Assembly: GCA_001898505.1 (NCBI GenBank)
Contig: MKTZ01000001.1
Span: forward strand, 434,001 to 498,000
DNA length: 64,000 bases
Direction: 5' to 3'
DNA from: Sphingobacteriales bacterium 50-39
Lineage (GTDB): Bacteria > Bacteroidota > Bacteroidia > Chitinophagales > Chitinophagaceae
In this document: positions 9,665 to 17,340 of the stretch, in pieces
Position numbering within the stretch: position 1 is the first letter of the stretch
Layout: each line of letters begins with the position of its first letter
Made by a program: the position numbers and the translations under genes
Notes under the pieces: generated by a model
The model's input: the letters and a program-made list of their open reading frames with translations, nothing else
Told to the model about the DNA's origin: nothing
Databases searched by the model: none

Positions 9665-10108
9665 ATGCGCTATTCCATCCTTTATTTGTTGCTTTTCATT
9701 CTGCCGCTGGTCAACTGGGGGTGTAAAAAGAATGCTGGTGGGGGATCGGGTTCGATATCCGGCACCTGGGAATTGCGTGAAGCTTCGGCGGCAATGAACC
9801 CTGAGATATCCAAGTATGGGGTGGGTAATGGGAATATATTAGCGTTCACGGGTAACAATTATAAGATATACAAGGATGGTCGGGTAATTAAGAGTGGGCA
9901 ATTTTCTATTGTCCAGGATGCCACCGTTGAGACAAGCGTTTGTCTGATCTTGCCGAAGGGGGAGTATACGAGCCGGATTGTGTATGCTGATTCTACGGCG
10001 GGTAAGATATTTTACCAGGTGACGGGGAATAAGCTGAGGTTTTATGCCGGATGTTACGCTTATGATGCGGGGCATAGTGAAGTGTATGAGCGAGTGAGTG
10101 GGGAGTGA
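9665..10108 (+). CDS. Small lipocalin-like lipoprotein
   Basis: 147 residues with a lipoprotein signal (LPLVNWGC then KK). The mature part, starting SISGTWELREASAAM and continuing with GNILAFTGNNYKIYKDG and VIKSGQFSI, has the look of the small lipocalin-like lipoproteins common in Bacteroidota (a GTWELR start, then alternating strands). Function unknown. It follows the orphan FecR gene by 49 bp and may be co-transcribed. Moderate confidence in fold, high that it is a real gene. Confidence 0.75.
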   Translation: MRYSILYLLLFILPLVNWGCKKNAGGGSGSISGTWELREASAAMNPEISKYGVGNGNILAFTGNNYKIYKDGRVIKSGQFSIVQDATVETSVCLILPKGEYTSRIVYADSTAGKIFYQVTGNKLRFYAGCYAYDAGHSEVYERVSGE

Positions 10109-10214
10109 TTGTTCGTTGCAAAGACCATTTTTTCCGGGTCATGGAGGCTGTAAAAGTCTGGCCAGTCATAAATTTTCATGTTCTAAGAGACTTCATGGAT
10201 AGAGAGGTCAGGGT

Positions 10215-10814
10215 TTACCCCGGGCTTGCATCAGTTGTGTTGATATTTATCAAAACTTTTATCTGCGCTGAAGATGTAGTTTCGGAGACCTTATCACCTA
10301 TCAAGTGATCCCCGTCGATGAATTCCCTCGTGGCGCAAACACTCACGGCTGTTACCATACCCGCTTCGACTGAAGCCCTGACACCCGCTACCGCCTGATC
10401 GAAGATTCCAGCGTGATGACGAAAGCGATCATGCCTGTCGGCCAGATAATGGTCGATGCTTACAATGACGCCCTTGCATCCCGCGATTTTTAGGGGCAGG
10501 GCGTTTTCCCATGTCAAGTTGAATCCGGATGTCACCACATAGCAATCGCTCTTCGCCCGGGCAAAGACGATCACCTCGATCAGGTCCCTTAATCGTGCCA
10601 GCGGTTCGCCGCCCGCGAAATGGATTTGATTGACGCCCTGCCGTTGATAAAGGTCCACTATCTGCACCAACTGCTCCCGGGTGAATGTCTCCCGCTGGTT
10701 GAGATTGTCCCATTCAAAACAATGCTCGCATCGTATGGGGCACTTACGCGTAACGGCCAGAAAGATCAACCTTAGCTGGCTTTCCGCCGGCAAGTGAGAC
10801 GTCTTTTCCGTCAT
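10215..10814 (-). pseudogene. Truncated radical-SAM protein
   Basis: 199 codons with the radical-SAM signature CPIRCEHC (CX3CX2C), followed by the SAM-binding GGEPL motif and by VSIDHY, as in the first half of a radical-SAM TIM barrel. The reading frame stops after about 150 residues of the domain in a low-quality tail (GDKVSETTSSAQIKVL), so the C-terminal half of the barrel and any SPASM domain are missing. The first 24 codons overlap the neighbouring lipoprotein gene in another frame. Both facts suggest a deletion joined two genes and left a non-functional remnant. A functional mini-protein is possible but unlikely. Confidence 0.65.
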
Positions 10815-11145
10815 AGGCGCTTACAAAAGGACAGGAGCTCTTGGTCGCCGCTACAATTACCACTGCAATCGCGAACACCCCCGCGGTAATACCCAGCCCG
10901 CCAAGCACATAACTCATGGTGGTCCGACCTTTATCCCTTAACAACATATCTTCCATATGATACGCGTTGAACCCCGAACGCAGAATAAAATAACGATGGG
11001 GATTAGCCGACAGGGTGCTGTCCGGTCGTTGCAAGGCGTTGGGCGCCTTTTCGACCTTATAATAATGGGGGCAGGATGCCAGGACCATCAAAGCCACCAA
11101 TGCTGCTGCCTCGAAACGAAAGGAGGACAGGGGAGTTCGTCTCAT
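10744..11145 (-). CDS. Hypothetical lipoprotein, probably internally deleted and truncated
   Basis: 133 codons. It has an N-terminal signal with a possible lipobox (VLASC), the segment NPHRYFILRSGFNAYHME, then after an abrupt junction a glycine-rich membrane segment (YVLGGLGITAGVFAIAVVIVAA) and SSCPFVSAYDG. From memory of the family, SCPF.YAYDG usually opens a large C-terminal domain. Here the frame ends 22 residues later, inside the overlap with the truncated radical-SAM frame. I therefore read it as a decayed gene sharing a deletion junction with its neighbour, although it still has an intact start. Moderate to low confidence that it makes a useful product. Confidence 0.5.
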   Translation of the reverse strand: MRRTPLSSFRFEAAALVALMVLASCPHYYKVEKAPNALQRPDSTLSANPHRYFILRSGFNAYHMEDMLLRDKGRTTMSYVLGGLGITAGVFAIAVVIVAATKSSCPFVSAYDGKDVSLAGGKPAKVDLSGRYA

Positions 11146-11188
11146 ATATCCAGCAATTATCCCTTCAAAAAAATTTTTCGGATGGTGG

Positions 11189-11770
11189 TTACTTTTCCGC
11201 GACCGGGTGCAATTCGTGCTGGAGACAAACTACACCTGAGCTAAAAACATGCGTTTTCAGGAGCTTCAACGACTGCTTTTCTTTAATGCCTTTAAACACC
11301 GGAATCCCGTTACCCAACAATACCGGATTGATGAAAAGCCAGCATTCATCGATCAGATCTTCTGCCAGAAGGGCGTGCGCTGTGGTAGGGCTTCCAAATA
11401 ACAGAATTTCTCCTGTTGTTCCCTTCTTTAAATTTCGAAGGGCAGTAGCATAGTCCTTTCCGATGACAGTCGTATTCGTGAGTGTTGCCTGGTTCAACGT
11501 ATTTGACAATACCACTTTGTGCGCGCTCTTGTACCAGGCAGCATGTACCTTGTCGTGCTTGCTTGCCCCGGGCTTATCCGCTGCCGTTGGCCAATAGCTT
11601 TCCATCATCTCAAAGGTGACCCTCCCATACAATGCGGTATTGGTTTTCGAGATCCTTTCCTCTACGAAGTCAAAAATCTCCTGATCTACATGGATCCAAC
11701 GCATTTCACCTTTTGTGCCAGCAGCAAAGCCATCGAGCGATGCATGCATAAATAATACTATCTTTCCCAT
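11189..11770 (-). CDS. Dihydrofolate reductase-family protein (RibD C-terminal-like)
   Basis: 193 residues from the ATG at 11770. The open frame extends 50 codons upstream but without protein-like character, and would run into the divergent gene. It begins MGKIVLFMHASLDGFAAG, the standard opening of the YyaP/YwjB-type DHFR-like reductases, continues with NTALYGRVTFEMMESYWP, and ends with EILLFGSPTTAHALL, LIDECWLFINPVLLGNG. These are cytosolic NADPH-binding proteins related to the riboflavin-biosynthesis reductase domain; individual substrates are mostly unknown. It is divergent from the lepB-like gene at 11912. Confidence 0.88.
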   Translation of the reverse strand: MGKIVLFMHASLDGFAAGTKGEMRWIHVDQEIFDFVEERISKTNTALYGRVTFEMMESYWPTAADKPGASKHDKVHAAWYKSAHKVVLSNTLNQATLTNTTVIGKDYATALRNLKKGTTGEILLFGSPTTAHALLAEDLIDECWLFINPVLLGNGIPVFKGIKEKQSLKLLKTHVFSSGVVCLQHELHPVAEK

Positions 11771-11911
11771 ATTGGTTCTTATTTGTGATACAAATCTCGG
11801 GGAAATGTCCGGCATAGAAGTGGGAAAAATCGACAAACTCATGCGACGGCCGGCAAATATAGCTGCTTTCCAATTTTTTTTATATTTTAGATCAGGCCTA
11901 ACAAATTTTCT

Positions 11912-12934
11912 ATGAAACAAGGATCTTCACTAAAGCGGTCACCCGCTGTTTGGATATGGATCAGTGCCGGCGTCGTCATTCTTGCTGGTTGGTTCCTGGT
12001 CAGGACATTTGTGATCGCCTCCTACAGCGTGCCCACATCGGCCATGGAGAAAACCATTCCCCACGGGAGTAAGGTTTTGGTAGACAAGTTGAATCATGAC
12101 CCGATCAAGCGAGGAGACATCATCGTGTTCCATTTCCCCGTGGGTGACACTGTCATCGACCTTCCCGAGTACCAATCCTTGCGGCCCTATTATGACGTGA
12201 TCCGGGAACTTGGACGTGGAAACGCTGATGCCGGCAGACAAATCCTGCTGGCTAACCCTGCTGACTATCCGCTGAGCATTCGCCCGGTGTATAAGCGGGA
12301 AACCTATTTGAAACGCTGCATCGCCGCTGCTGGTGAAACACTGGAGATGCGTGATGAGATGCTCTTTATCAATGGACGCCTGCAAGCCTGGCCACCGGAG
12401 TCGCAGACCTATTTTCATGTCATTACCAACGGACAGCCCATCGACGAAGCTACTATAAAGGCGCAGTACGGCATCGATATCACAAACGGGGAAGACGTTC
12501 GCCCGTTGGGCAATGCGACTGATTATGAAATGCTACTGACCTGGAAAGCCCGGGAAAAAATGCTAAAGTATGGTTTTGCCCAGAAGGTCAGCCCGGAAAT
12601 AGACTCTTCCGAAGACGTTTTCCCTTATGATCAATTACATCACTGGACAAGAGATAATTACGGGCCGCTTTGGATCCCTAAGCAGGGGGCATCGATACAA
12701 CTGACCTCGCTCAACTATCCGATCTATGAACGCATCATCCGAACTTACGAAGGTAACAAACTGGACATGCGGGACGGCAGGATCTATATCAATGGTCGTG
12801 AAGCAACCAGCTATATCTTCAAAATGAATTACTATTGGGTGCTTGGTGACAATCTTCATGGGTCCCAGGACTCCCGGTACTGGGGCTTTGTGCCGGAAGA
12901 CCATATGATCGGGAAAGTATCGAAGATCCTGTGA
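11912..12934 (+). CDS. Signal peptidase I homologue with altered catalytic Ser position
   Basis: 340 residues. One N-terminal membrane segment (about 12-33) is followed by box B, which reads VPTSAMEKTI at 40-49. In E. coli LepB (IPSGSMMPTL) the nucleophile Ser90 directly precedes the Met; here that residue is Ala44, with a Ser one position earlier (Ser43). The other boxes are kept: GDIIVFHFP (C), the general-base Lys in YLKRCIAAAGE (D), and VLGDNLHGSQDSRYWGFVP (E). Bacteroidota enzymes of this type usually read SSMEKT. So it is either a pseudo-peptidase, or one using the neighbouring Ser. The family normally cleaves signal peptides on the outer face of the inner membrane. Probably a paralogue rather than the housekeeping enzyme. 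Confidence 0.85.
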   Translation: MKQGSSLKRSPAVWIWISAGVVILAGWFLVRTFVIASYSVPTSAMEKTIPHGSKVLVDKLNHDPIKRGDIIVFHFPVGDTVIDLPEYQSLRPYYDVIRELGRGNADAGRQILLANPADYPLSIRPVYKRETYLKRCIAAAGETLEMRDEMLFINGRLQAWPPESQTYFHVITNGQPIDEATIKAQYGIDITNGEDVRPLGNATDYEMLLTWKAREKMLKYGFAQKVSPEIDSSEDVFPYDQLHHWTRDNYGPLWIPKQGASIQLTSLNYPIYERIIRTYEGNKLDMRDGRIYINGREATSYIFKMNYYWVLGDNLHGSQDSRYWGFVPEDHMIGKVSKIL

Positions 12935-12968
12935 GATGGTATTAACACCCTAAAATACTTACAGCAGT

Positions 12969-13496
12969 ATGGACAATGGCAAAATTCCGATCCTGGTAGT
13001 TTCATTCTTTCATCTGGCGACTATTGTTTTTGCGCAAGACAATAAAATTGAAATTCCTGCTTTTGGTGACAAATATTCGAAATACGTCGGTAAGCTGGAA
13101 AGAGGGGAATTAAACATCGACTACACTGATTTTAGGAACAGCTTTTTAGACAGCAAGCAGTTTCGCAGGAAAGCGGCGAATTACGACAGCCTGAAGAAAC
13201 TGGTATATACTGAAATCAAAAGCAAAAACTACCAGGAGGTAATAAAACTCACCAAAGCTATGTTGAGCATCGACTACTCCAGTATGTTCGCTCATAAATA
13301 CTTACAACAGACATACAAGATACTGGGTGATACATTAAATCAAAGAAAGTATCACGACATAGAATTTGGACTTCTAAATTCAATTGTAAGAAGTGGTGAC
13401 GGAAAAACCTGCGAATTCGGCTGGCACGTGACGCAGATCGAAGAAGAGTATTTTATTTGTCAAATCCGAGGAAGAGGAGGCAATATATTGTTTTGA
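12969..13496 (+). CDS. DUF4919-like exported protein with probable frameshifted C-terminus
   Basis: 175 codons. It has a signal peptide (ILVVSFFHLATIVFAQ), then a helical domain resembling DUF4919 (LNIDYTDFRNSF, IKSKNYQEVIKLTKAMLSIDYSSMFAHKYL, GDTLNQRKYHDIEFGLLNSIVRSGDGKTCE, EEEYFICQI). After codon about 165 the frame turns into RGRGGNILF and stops. The +1 frame from 13468 to the TAA at 13542 instead encodes EEEEAIYCFEVNKLFERERK, which looks like the normal end of such proteins. This suggests an indel, perhaps with a small deletion, in the GA-rich stretch near 13468-13480. Function unknown. Confidence 0.65.
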   Translation: MDNGKIPILVVSFFHLATIVFAQDNKIEIPAFGDKYSKYVGKLERGELNIDYTDFRNSFLDSKQFRRKAANYDSLKKLVYTEIKSKNYQEVIKLTKAMLSIDYSSMFAHKYLQQTYKILGDTLNQRKYHDIEFGLLNSIVRSGDGKTCEFGWHVTQIEEEYFICQIRGRGGNILF

Positions 13497-13562
13497 AGTA
13501 AATAAATTGTTTGAAAGGGAAAGGAAGCAGTTTGAGAAATAAGCGGCCAAGAGACCGGAGAA

Positions 13563-13597
13563 TAAAAAAGCCTTGCAATCGTTTGATTTGCAAGGCT
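13563..13597 (-). terminator. Intrinsic terminator after tRNA-Leu(GAG)
   Basis: On the minus strand a 9-bp stem (GCCTTGCAA and TTGCAAGGC) is followed by a run of six T, directly downstream of the tRNA-Leu gene. It is a classical rho-independent terminator. Confidence 0.85.
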
Positions 13598-13601
13598 CTA
13601 G

Positions 13602-13683
13602 TGCGCGGGATGAGATTCGAACTCACACGCCTCGCGGCGCTACCACCTCAAAGTAGTGCGTCTACCAATTTCGCCACCCACGC
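13602..13683 (-). tRNA. tRNA-Leu (anticodon GAG)
   Basis: 82 nt on the minus strand. The acceptor stem GCGTGGG pairs with CCCGCGC, discriminator A. The D-arm contains TTGGTAGACGC, as in other leucine tRNAs. The anticodon stem CTACT/GGTAG encloses the loop TTGAGGT, giving anticodon GAG. It has a long variable arm (class II tRNA) and a TTCGAAT T-loop. CCA is not encoded. Confidence 0.95.
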
Positions 13684-13714
13684 AACCCTGTGTACTCATT
13701 TTTAGAAGTGGCTG

Positions 13715-13722
13715 CAAATTTA
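13715..13722 (-). promoter_or_regulatory. -7 box of tRNA-Leu(GAG) promoter
   Basis: On the minus strand TAAATTTG matches the Bacteroidota -7 consensus TAnnTTTG, 31 bases upstream of the mature tRNA 5' end. No convincing -33 TTTG is seen at the usual distance. Confidence 0.55.
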
Positions 13723-13790
13723 GGGTTTTTGGGCAAATCTTCCAGCTAAATTCAGCGCCTTTTTTGGGGCGGGTATATGGGCGGACCAGC

Positions 13791-14939
13791 CTACTTTTTC
13801 AGCATCACGCGGAAGGTCGTGCCCTTGCCGGGTTCGGACCAGCGGACGAAGAGCTGGCCTTTATGATATTGTTCGATAATACGTTTGGAGAGGCTCAGCC
13901 CCAGGCCCCAACCGCGCTTTTTCGTCGTAAAACCCGGTTTGAAGACCTTTTGTAAGTTCCTGGCGGCAATACCTTTGCCGGTGTCGGTGACATCCACTAA
14001 TATCTCCTTTTCCTGGTCCTGTATCGTTATGGTGATGCTGCCCTTGCCTTCCATGGCGTCCAGGGCATTTTTCAGGAGATTTTCGATGACCCAGTCGAAT
14101 AGAGGGCCGGAGATGTGTGCCTTAAGCTGGTCTTCTCCCGGACCATTGACGATGAACTGGACCCTTCCTGCGGCCCTTTTCCGGATGTACTCCACCATAT
14201 TCTTTATTTGTACAATGAGGTCCCTTTCCTCGAGCTGAGGTATGCTGCCAATCTTGCCAAACCTGTCGGACACCAGCTTGAGCCTGTCCACATCCTTTTG
14301 TATCTCCAGGACGGTACGTTGATCTATCTGGCTTTCCTTCAACATTTCTACCCAGCCCTCCAGCGAGGAGACGGGGGTACCCAACTGATGAGCTGTCTCT
14401 TTGGCCATGCCTGCCCAGAGCTGGTTTTGTGTGGCAGTATTGCGAATGGTGATCGTATAAATAATAAAGAAGATAAAGAGGAACACAATGCACAGCTGTA
14501 CCAGCGGATAATACCGTACTTCATCCAGCAGGGAGGTATGCCCATAATAATAACGATTGGCAATATATGGGCTGTCACTGAGCTTGATCACGAGGGGGCC
14601 ATTCTCCGAGCGGAACTTCTTCAGCTCATGATACAAATAATTCCTGTCCTTCTCTGCCTGTGCAGAGTCGAGGTTGATATACCCCATGATGCTGTCGGCC
14701 TCATTGGTCTCGATGATAGGAATAGACTGCTGACCATTGCGGATGAGATTGGGAAGGGTGAGGTCCATGCCGGGATCGCTGAGAATGGCCTTGCTGGCGG
14801 CTACCCACATTTCTACCTTTTTCCGCTCGTCCACGGCGATCTTACGGGCGAGGTACTGCGAATAAAAAATGGTGGCGCTCACGATGACGATAGCAATCAA
14901 TGCCAGTAAGGACCTCCAGTTTAGCAATGCTCGAATCAT
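13791..14939 (-). CDS. Sensor histidine kinase
   Basis: 382 residues, inner membrane. A first membrane segment (about 10-28) is followed by a roughly 115-residue periplasmic region without a recognised sensor domain, and a second segment (about 146-166, LCIVFLFIFFIIYTI). The HisKA region has the phospho-acceptor in AKETAHQLGTPVSSLEGW. The HATPase domain has the N box ENLLKNALDAM, G1 DTGKGI and G2 GWGLGLSLSKRI. The protein ends after the ATPase domain. No response regulator is adjacent, so its partner lies elsewhere. Divergent from the glycosyltransferase gene at 15015. Confidence 0.93.
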   Translation of the reverse strand: MIRALLNWRSLLALIAIVIVSATIFYSQYLARKIAVDERKKVEMWVAASKAILSDPGMDLTLPNLIRNGQQSIPIIETNEADSIMGYINLDSAQAEKDRNYLYHELKKFRSENGPLVIKLSDSPYIANRYYYGHTSLLDEVRYYPLVQLCIVFLFIFFIIYTITIRNTATQNQLWAGMAKETAHQLGTPVSSLEGWVEMLKESQIDQRTVLEIQKDVDRLKLVSDRFGKIGSIPQLEERDLIVQIKNMVEYIRKRAAGRVQFIVNGPGEDQLKAHISGPLFDWVIENLLKNALDAMEGKGSITITIQDQEKEILVDVTDTGKGIAARNLQKVFKPGFTTKKRGWGLGLSLSKRIIEQYHKGQLFVRWSEPGKGTTFRVMLKK

Positions 14940-14982
14940 AGACCGAATTTATAAAAACCGCCTCACTAAATCCCTATTCCCG

Positions 14983-14990
14983 TATTTTTG
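14983..14990 (+). promoter_or_regulatory. Candidate -7 box for the glycosyltransferase gene
   Basis: TATTTTTG fits TAnnTTTG and lies 25 bp before the GTG start at 15015, in the short gap between the divergent kinase and transferase genes. No clear -33 box. Confidence 0.4.
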
Positions 14991-15014
14991 GGCTTTATTT
15001 ATTAACTCGTCGTA

Positions 15015-16037
15015 GTGCCAACCATAGCCATTGTAATCCTCAACTTTAACGGACGCCACCACCTGGAACAATACCTCCCTTCTGTAATGGCCAGTACCTG
15101 CCCCACCATGGAGGTCATCGTGGCGGACAATGCGTCGACGGATGATTCAGTGTCTTTTCTCCAACAATATTACCCTGCCGTGAGGATCATTCAACTGGAC
15201 AGGAACTATGGTTTTGCGGGTGGATATAATCAGGCGTTGAAGCAGGTGAAGAGCGACTATTACGTGCTGTTGAACTCGGATGTAGAGGTAGAGCCGGGAT
15301 GGATAGAACCCATACTGGCATTGATGGAGAAGGACCCCACTATCGGAGCCTGCCAGCCTAAGATCAAGATGTACGCCAATAAAGAGCTTTTCGAATATGC
15401 AGGGGCGGCGGGCGGATGGCTGGACTACCTGGGCTATCCTTTTGCCAGGGGGCGGATCTTCGATGTATTGGAGAAAGATATCGGACAATACGACCAGACG
15501 GAACCCATTTTTTGGGCCGGGGGATGCGCCCTTTTTGTCCGCGCGGAGCTTTATCATCAACTGGGTGGGATGGACACCTACTTCTTCGCACACCAGGAGG
15601 AGATCGATTTCTGCTGGCGGCTACAGCTGGCGGGATATAAGGTCTATGTATGTACGGATTCCGTAGTCTATCACCTGGGAGGGGGGACATTGCCTAAGGG
15701 GAATGAGCGAAAGGTGTTCCTCAATTTTCGCAATAACCTGATCATGATGGCTAAGAACCTGCCTGCGGGACAGATGGCCTGGAAGATCCCTTTCAGATTC
15801 TTCCTGGATACTATCTCCGCCTGGAAATCGTTGCTGGCAGGGGAGGGGGTGTATTTCCTGGCGGTGTTGGAAGCACATTTTGGGTTCCTTAAATGGCTGT
15901 TTTTCAAGCGAAAACAAAGTGTTTTTCCCATCCGGAAGGGCGGGAAGGTAGAAGGCTGGTACGGCCATAGCATCGTATGGCAGTACTTTGTGGCGGGGAA
16001 GAAAACTTTTAGTGAAATAGTGAATGGGAAAAAGTGA
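15015..16037 (+). CDS. Family 2 glycosyltransferase
   Basis: 340 residues, GT-A fold, cytosolic or peripheral to the inner membrane. It begins PTIAIVILNFNGRHHLEQYLPS, the classical GT2 start, with VIVADNASTDDSV (nucleotide site) and YYVLLNSDVEVEPGW (NSDV metal-binding motif). The acceptor region includes FWAGGCALFVRAELYHQLGG and FFAHQEEIDFCWRLQLAGYKV. This resembles rhamnosyl-transferase-like enzymes of surface polysaccharide synthesis. The start must be the GTG at 15015: there is an in-frame TAA at 15003 and the conserved N-terminus starts right after. It stands alone, so the product glycan is unknown. Confidence 0.92.
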   Translation: MPTIAIVILNFNGRHHLEQYLPSVMASTCPTMEVIVADNASTDDSVSFLQQYYPAVRIIQLDRNYGFAGGYNQALKQVKSDYYVLLNSDVEVEPGWIEPILALMEKDPTIGACQPKIKMYANKELFEYAGAAGGWLDYLGYPFARGRIFDVLEKDIGQYDQTEPIFWAGGCALFVRAELYHQLGGMDTYFFAHQEEIDFCWRLQLAGYKVYVCTDSVVYHLGGGTLPKGNERKVFLNFRNNLIMMAKNLPAGQMAWKIPFRFFLDTISAWKSLLAGEGVYFLAVLEAHFGFLKWLFFKRKQSVFPIRKGGKVEGWYGHSIVWQYFVAGKKTFSEIVNGKK

Positions 16038-16056
16038 TCTTTTCATCTCAATGTCC

Positions 16057-16064
16057 TAAATTTG
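16057..16064 (+). promoter_or_regulatory. -7 box for the small membrane protein gene
   Basis: TAAATTTG, a perfect TAnnTTTG match, 27 bp before the ATG at 16092. Used here also as a comparison promoter: the 35/36-bp upstream position does not carry the island element described under findings. Confidence 0.5.
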
Positions 16065-16091
16065 CCCTGTCGAAAACGTAATTAAATAATT

Positions 16092-16301
16092 ATGGATCAA
16101 CACACAGAGACCAGAGACCCGAAATTGAAGGACTTTGCCTATAGCTGGGTAAACTCTTCTGTATTCTTATTTTATCTGCAAGTATTTTGTATCGTAGCCC
16201 TGGTCATCGGTGGCTCGTTTGCATTGTGGTCGCATCGTTATAAGGGTAAACCTGAGGTGAATGTGCCGGCTAATACCCTGTATACTCCTCAGTATAAGTA
16301 A
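16092..16301 (+). CDS. Small single-pass membrane protein
   Basis: 69 residues: an acidic/basic N-terminus (about 1-22), one hydrophobic segment (about 24-45, SVFLFYLQVFCIVALVIGGSFAL), then a short polar tail ending NTLYTPQYK. It has its own promoter-like -7 box and precedes the tRNA-Gly gene. Real-gene character (clean start, good spacing) but no recognised family. Confidence 0.65.
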   Translation: MDQHTETRDPKLKDFAYSWVNSSVFLFYLQVFCIVALVIGGSFALWSHRYKGKPEVNVPANTLYTPQYK

Positions 16302-16336
16302 TTGAGAAAAAATTTTTTCGGAAGCGCAGAACCTTC

Positions 16337-16344
16337 TATATTTG
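16337..16344 (+). promoter_or_regulatory. -7 box of the tRNA-Gly promoter
   Basis: TATATTTG matches TAnnTTTG and lies 72 bp upstream of the tRNA-Gly gene, after a T-rich stretch near 16312. A transcription start near 16351 would give a leader before the mature tRNA. Confidence 0.55.
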
Positions 16345-16415
16345 CACTCCCAAAAAGGAAAAGTTCTTTACACTGTTGGGTTGTCAGGAAACTGTCGAAG
16401 GCCCTACGGTAGCAT

Positions 16416-16488
16416 GCGGAAGTAGCTCAGTTGGTAGAGCGCAACCTTGCCAAGGTTGAGGTCGCGGGTTCGAGCCTCGTCTTCCGCT
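16416..16488 (+). tRNA. tRNA-Gly (anticodon GCC)
   Basis: 73 nt. Acceptor GCGGAAG/CTTCCGC, D-arm AGCTCAGTTGGTAGAGC, anticodon stem CAACC/GGTTG around TTGCCAA (anticodon GCC), T-arm with GGTTCGAGCC. CCA is not encoded. Confidence 0.96.
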
Positions 16489-16493
16489 CTTTG

Positions 16494-16543
16494 AAATTCC
16501 ATCCGCCGAGTCTGATAGATTTGGGTCGATGGAATTTTTTTTT
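16494..16543 (+). terminator. Hairpin with T-run between the two tRNA genes
   Basis: AAATTCCATC (16494-16503) pairs with GATGGAATTT (16528-16537), followed directly by more T. It is placed six bases after tRNA-Gly, so it probably terminates or marks processing of that transcript. Confidence 0.6.
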
Positions 16544-16557
16544 GATCCTGGTTTTTT

Positions 16558-16643
16558 GCCCTGGTGGCGGAACTGGTAGACGCGCAGGACTTAAAATCCT
16601 GTTTGCCGAAAGGCGAGTGCGGGTTCGATTCCCGCCTGGGGCA
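16558..16643 (+). tRNA. tRNA-Leu (anticodon TAA)
   Basis: 86 nt class II tRNA. Acceptor GCCCTGG with CTGGGGC, D-arm GGAACTGGTAGACGC, anticodon stem CAGGA/TCCTG around CTTAAAA (anticodon TAA), a long variable arm and T-arm GCGGGTTCGATTCCCGC. CCA is not encoded. Confidence 0.96.
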
Positions 16644-16647
16644 CGAA

Positions 16648-16679
16648 GGCCTTCCGACGAAGTCGGGGGGCTTTTTTTT
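16648..16679 (+). terminator. Terminator after tRNA-Leu(TAA)
   Basis: CCGAC-GAA-GTCGG core stem, extendable by G-T pairs, followed by GGGGC and eight T, a few bases after the tRNA 3' end. Confidence 0.7.
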
Positions 16680-17120
16680 GTTTGGGAGCGCGTGAGCTCG
16701 CTCGCAGGCGCGGACAAGCGAAAAAGACCGCTCCCGCGAAGCGGGAGGTAGGCCTTCGGGTAAGACCCTCGCAAGGGTATAGGGAACACCGAGGCGGGCC
16801 GTAGGTAGTTACGAACGAGGGAGACCGTCTCGAAGCAGGTCTGCCGAAGACTCGCGATAGACGTACGCGCTGATTTATCGGTTGTACTGAAAGACTTTAA
16901 ATTGTCTCTCCAGTAAACCTTCAAAATATTGCCTTAACTGCTCTCTTAGTGTAAAACAAGATGGTTCAAATTTTGATGAAGAAGATGCTGAGCAAGATAA
17001 TTGGTCTTTATTTTCGTCATTTTATAGGCAATTCAAAAATGTCAAAATGCTAAGTTTTCAGAATTAAAATTTATGGCCCTGTCGTAGGGAGTCAGCATGC
17101 CCGTTTATTGGATCCCCACT

Positions 17121-17148
17121 TGACCGGCTGATCCAATCCAGCCGGTCA
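17121..17148. repeat. 10-bp perfect inverted repeat
   Basis: TGACCGGCTG (17121-17130) and CAGCCGGTCA (17139-17148) with an 8-base spacer (ATCCAATC). There is no T-run, so it is not an ordinary terminator. It could be a protein-binding palindrome or an end fragment of an insertion sequence. Confidence 0.6.
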
Positions 17149-17332
17149 TGATTGCCGTCACCAAAACTTTCATTGAACCGGGGAATAGGCCCCCACCACC
17201 AGTTCCTATTTCGGGCATGGAGGGCCATCTAAAGGCATAGGTATGCAAAATAATTGCATGATCTATTGGTTGATCGAGCGGCAAAACAGCAAAGGGATGG
17301 ATTTGCCAATCTAAAAAGAATAGAAAAATCTT

Positions 17333-17340
17333 TATATTTG
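17333..17340 (+). promoter_or_regulatory. -7 box for the AraC regulator gene
   Basis: TATATTTG (TAnnTTTG) 45 bp upstream of the chosen ATG at 17386. The island element is absent 35-36 bp upstream, so the regulator does not appear to control itself through it. Confidence 0.5.

Noticed and set aside
10105-10308. 67-codon plus-strand open frame after the lipocalin-like gene
   Set aside because: No protein-like pattern and partly antisense to the radical-SAM remnant.
11771-11920. 50-codon N-terminal extension of the DHFR-like protein
   Set aside because: The conserved family N-terminus starts at the ATG at 11770, and the extension overlaps the divergent lepB-like gene.
14115-14909. 264-codon plus-strand open frame
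   Set aside because: Antisense to the histidine kinase, whose motifs are all intact; composition is that of a shadow frame.
13990-16340. Search for a CRISPR array or phage genes around the tRNA cluster
   Set aside because: No regularly spaced direct repeats and no integrase, capsid or terminase-like frames were found here or elsewhere in the window.
16427-16924. 165-codon minus-strand open frame
   Set aside because: It runs antisense through both tRNA genes and their terminators; its middle part is just translated tRNA-Leu, a well-known artefact.
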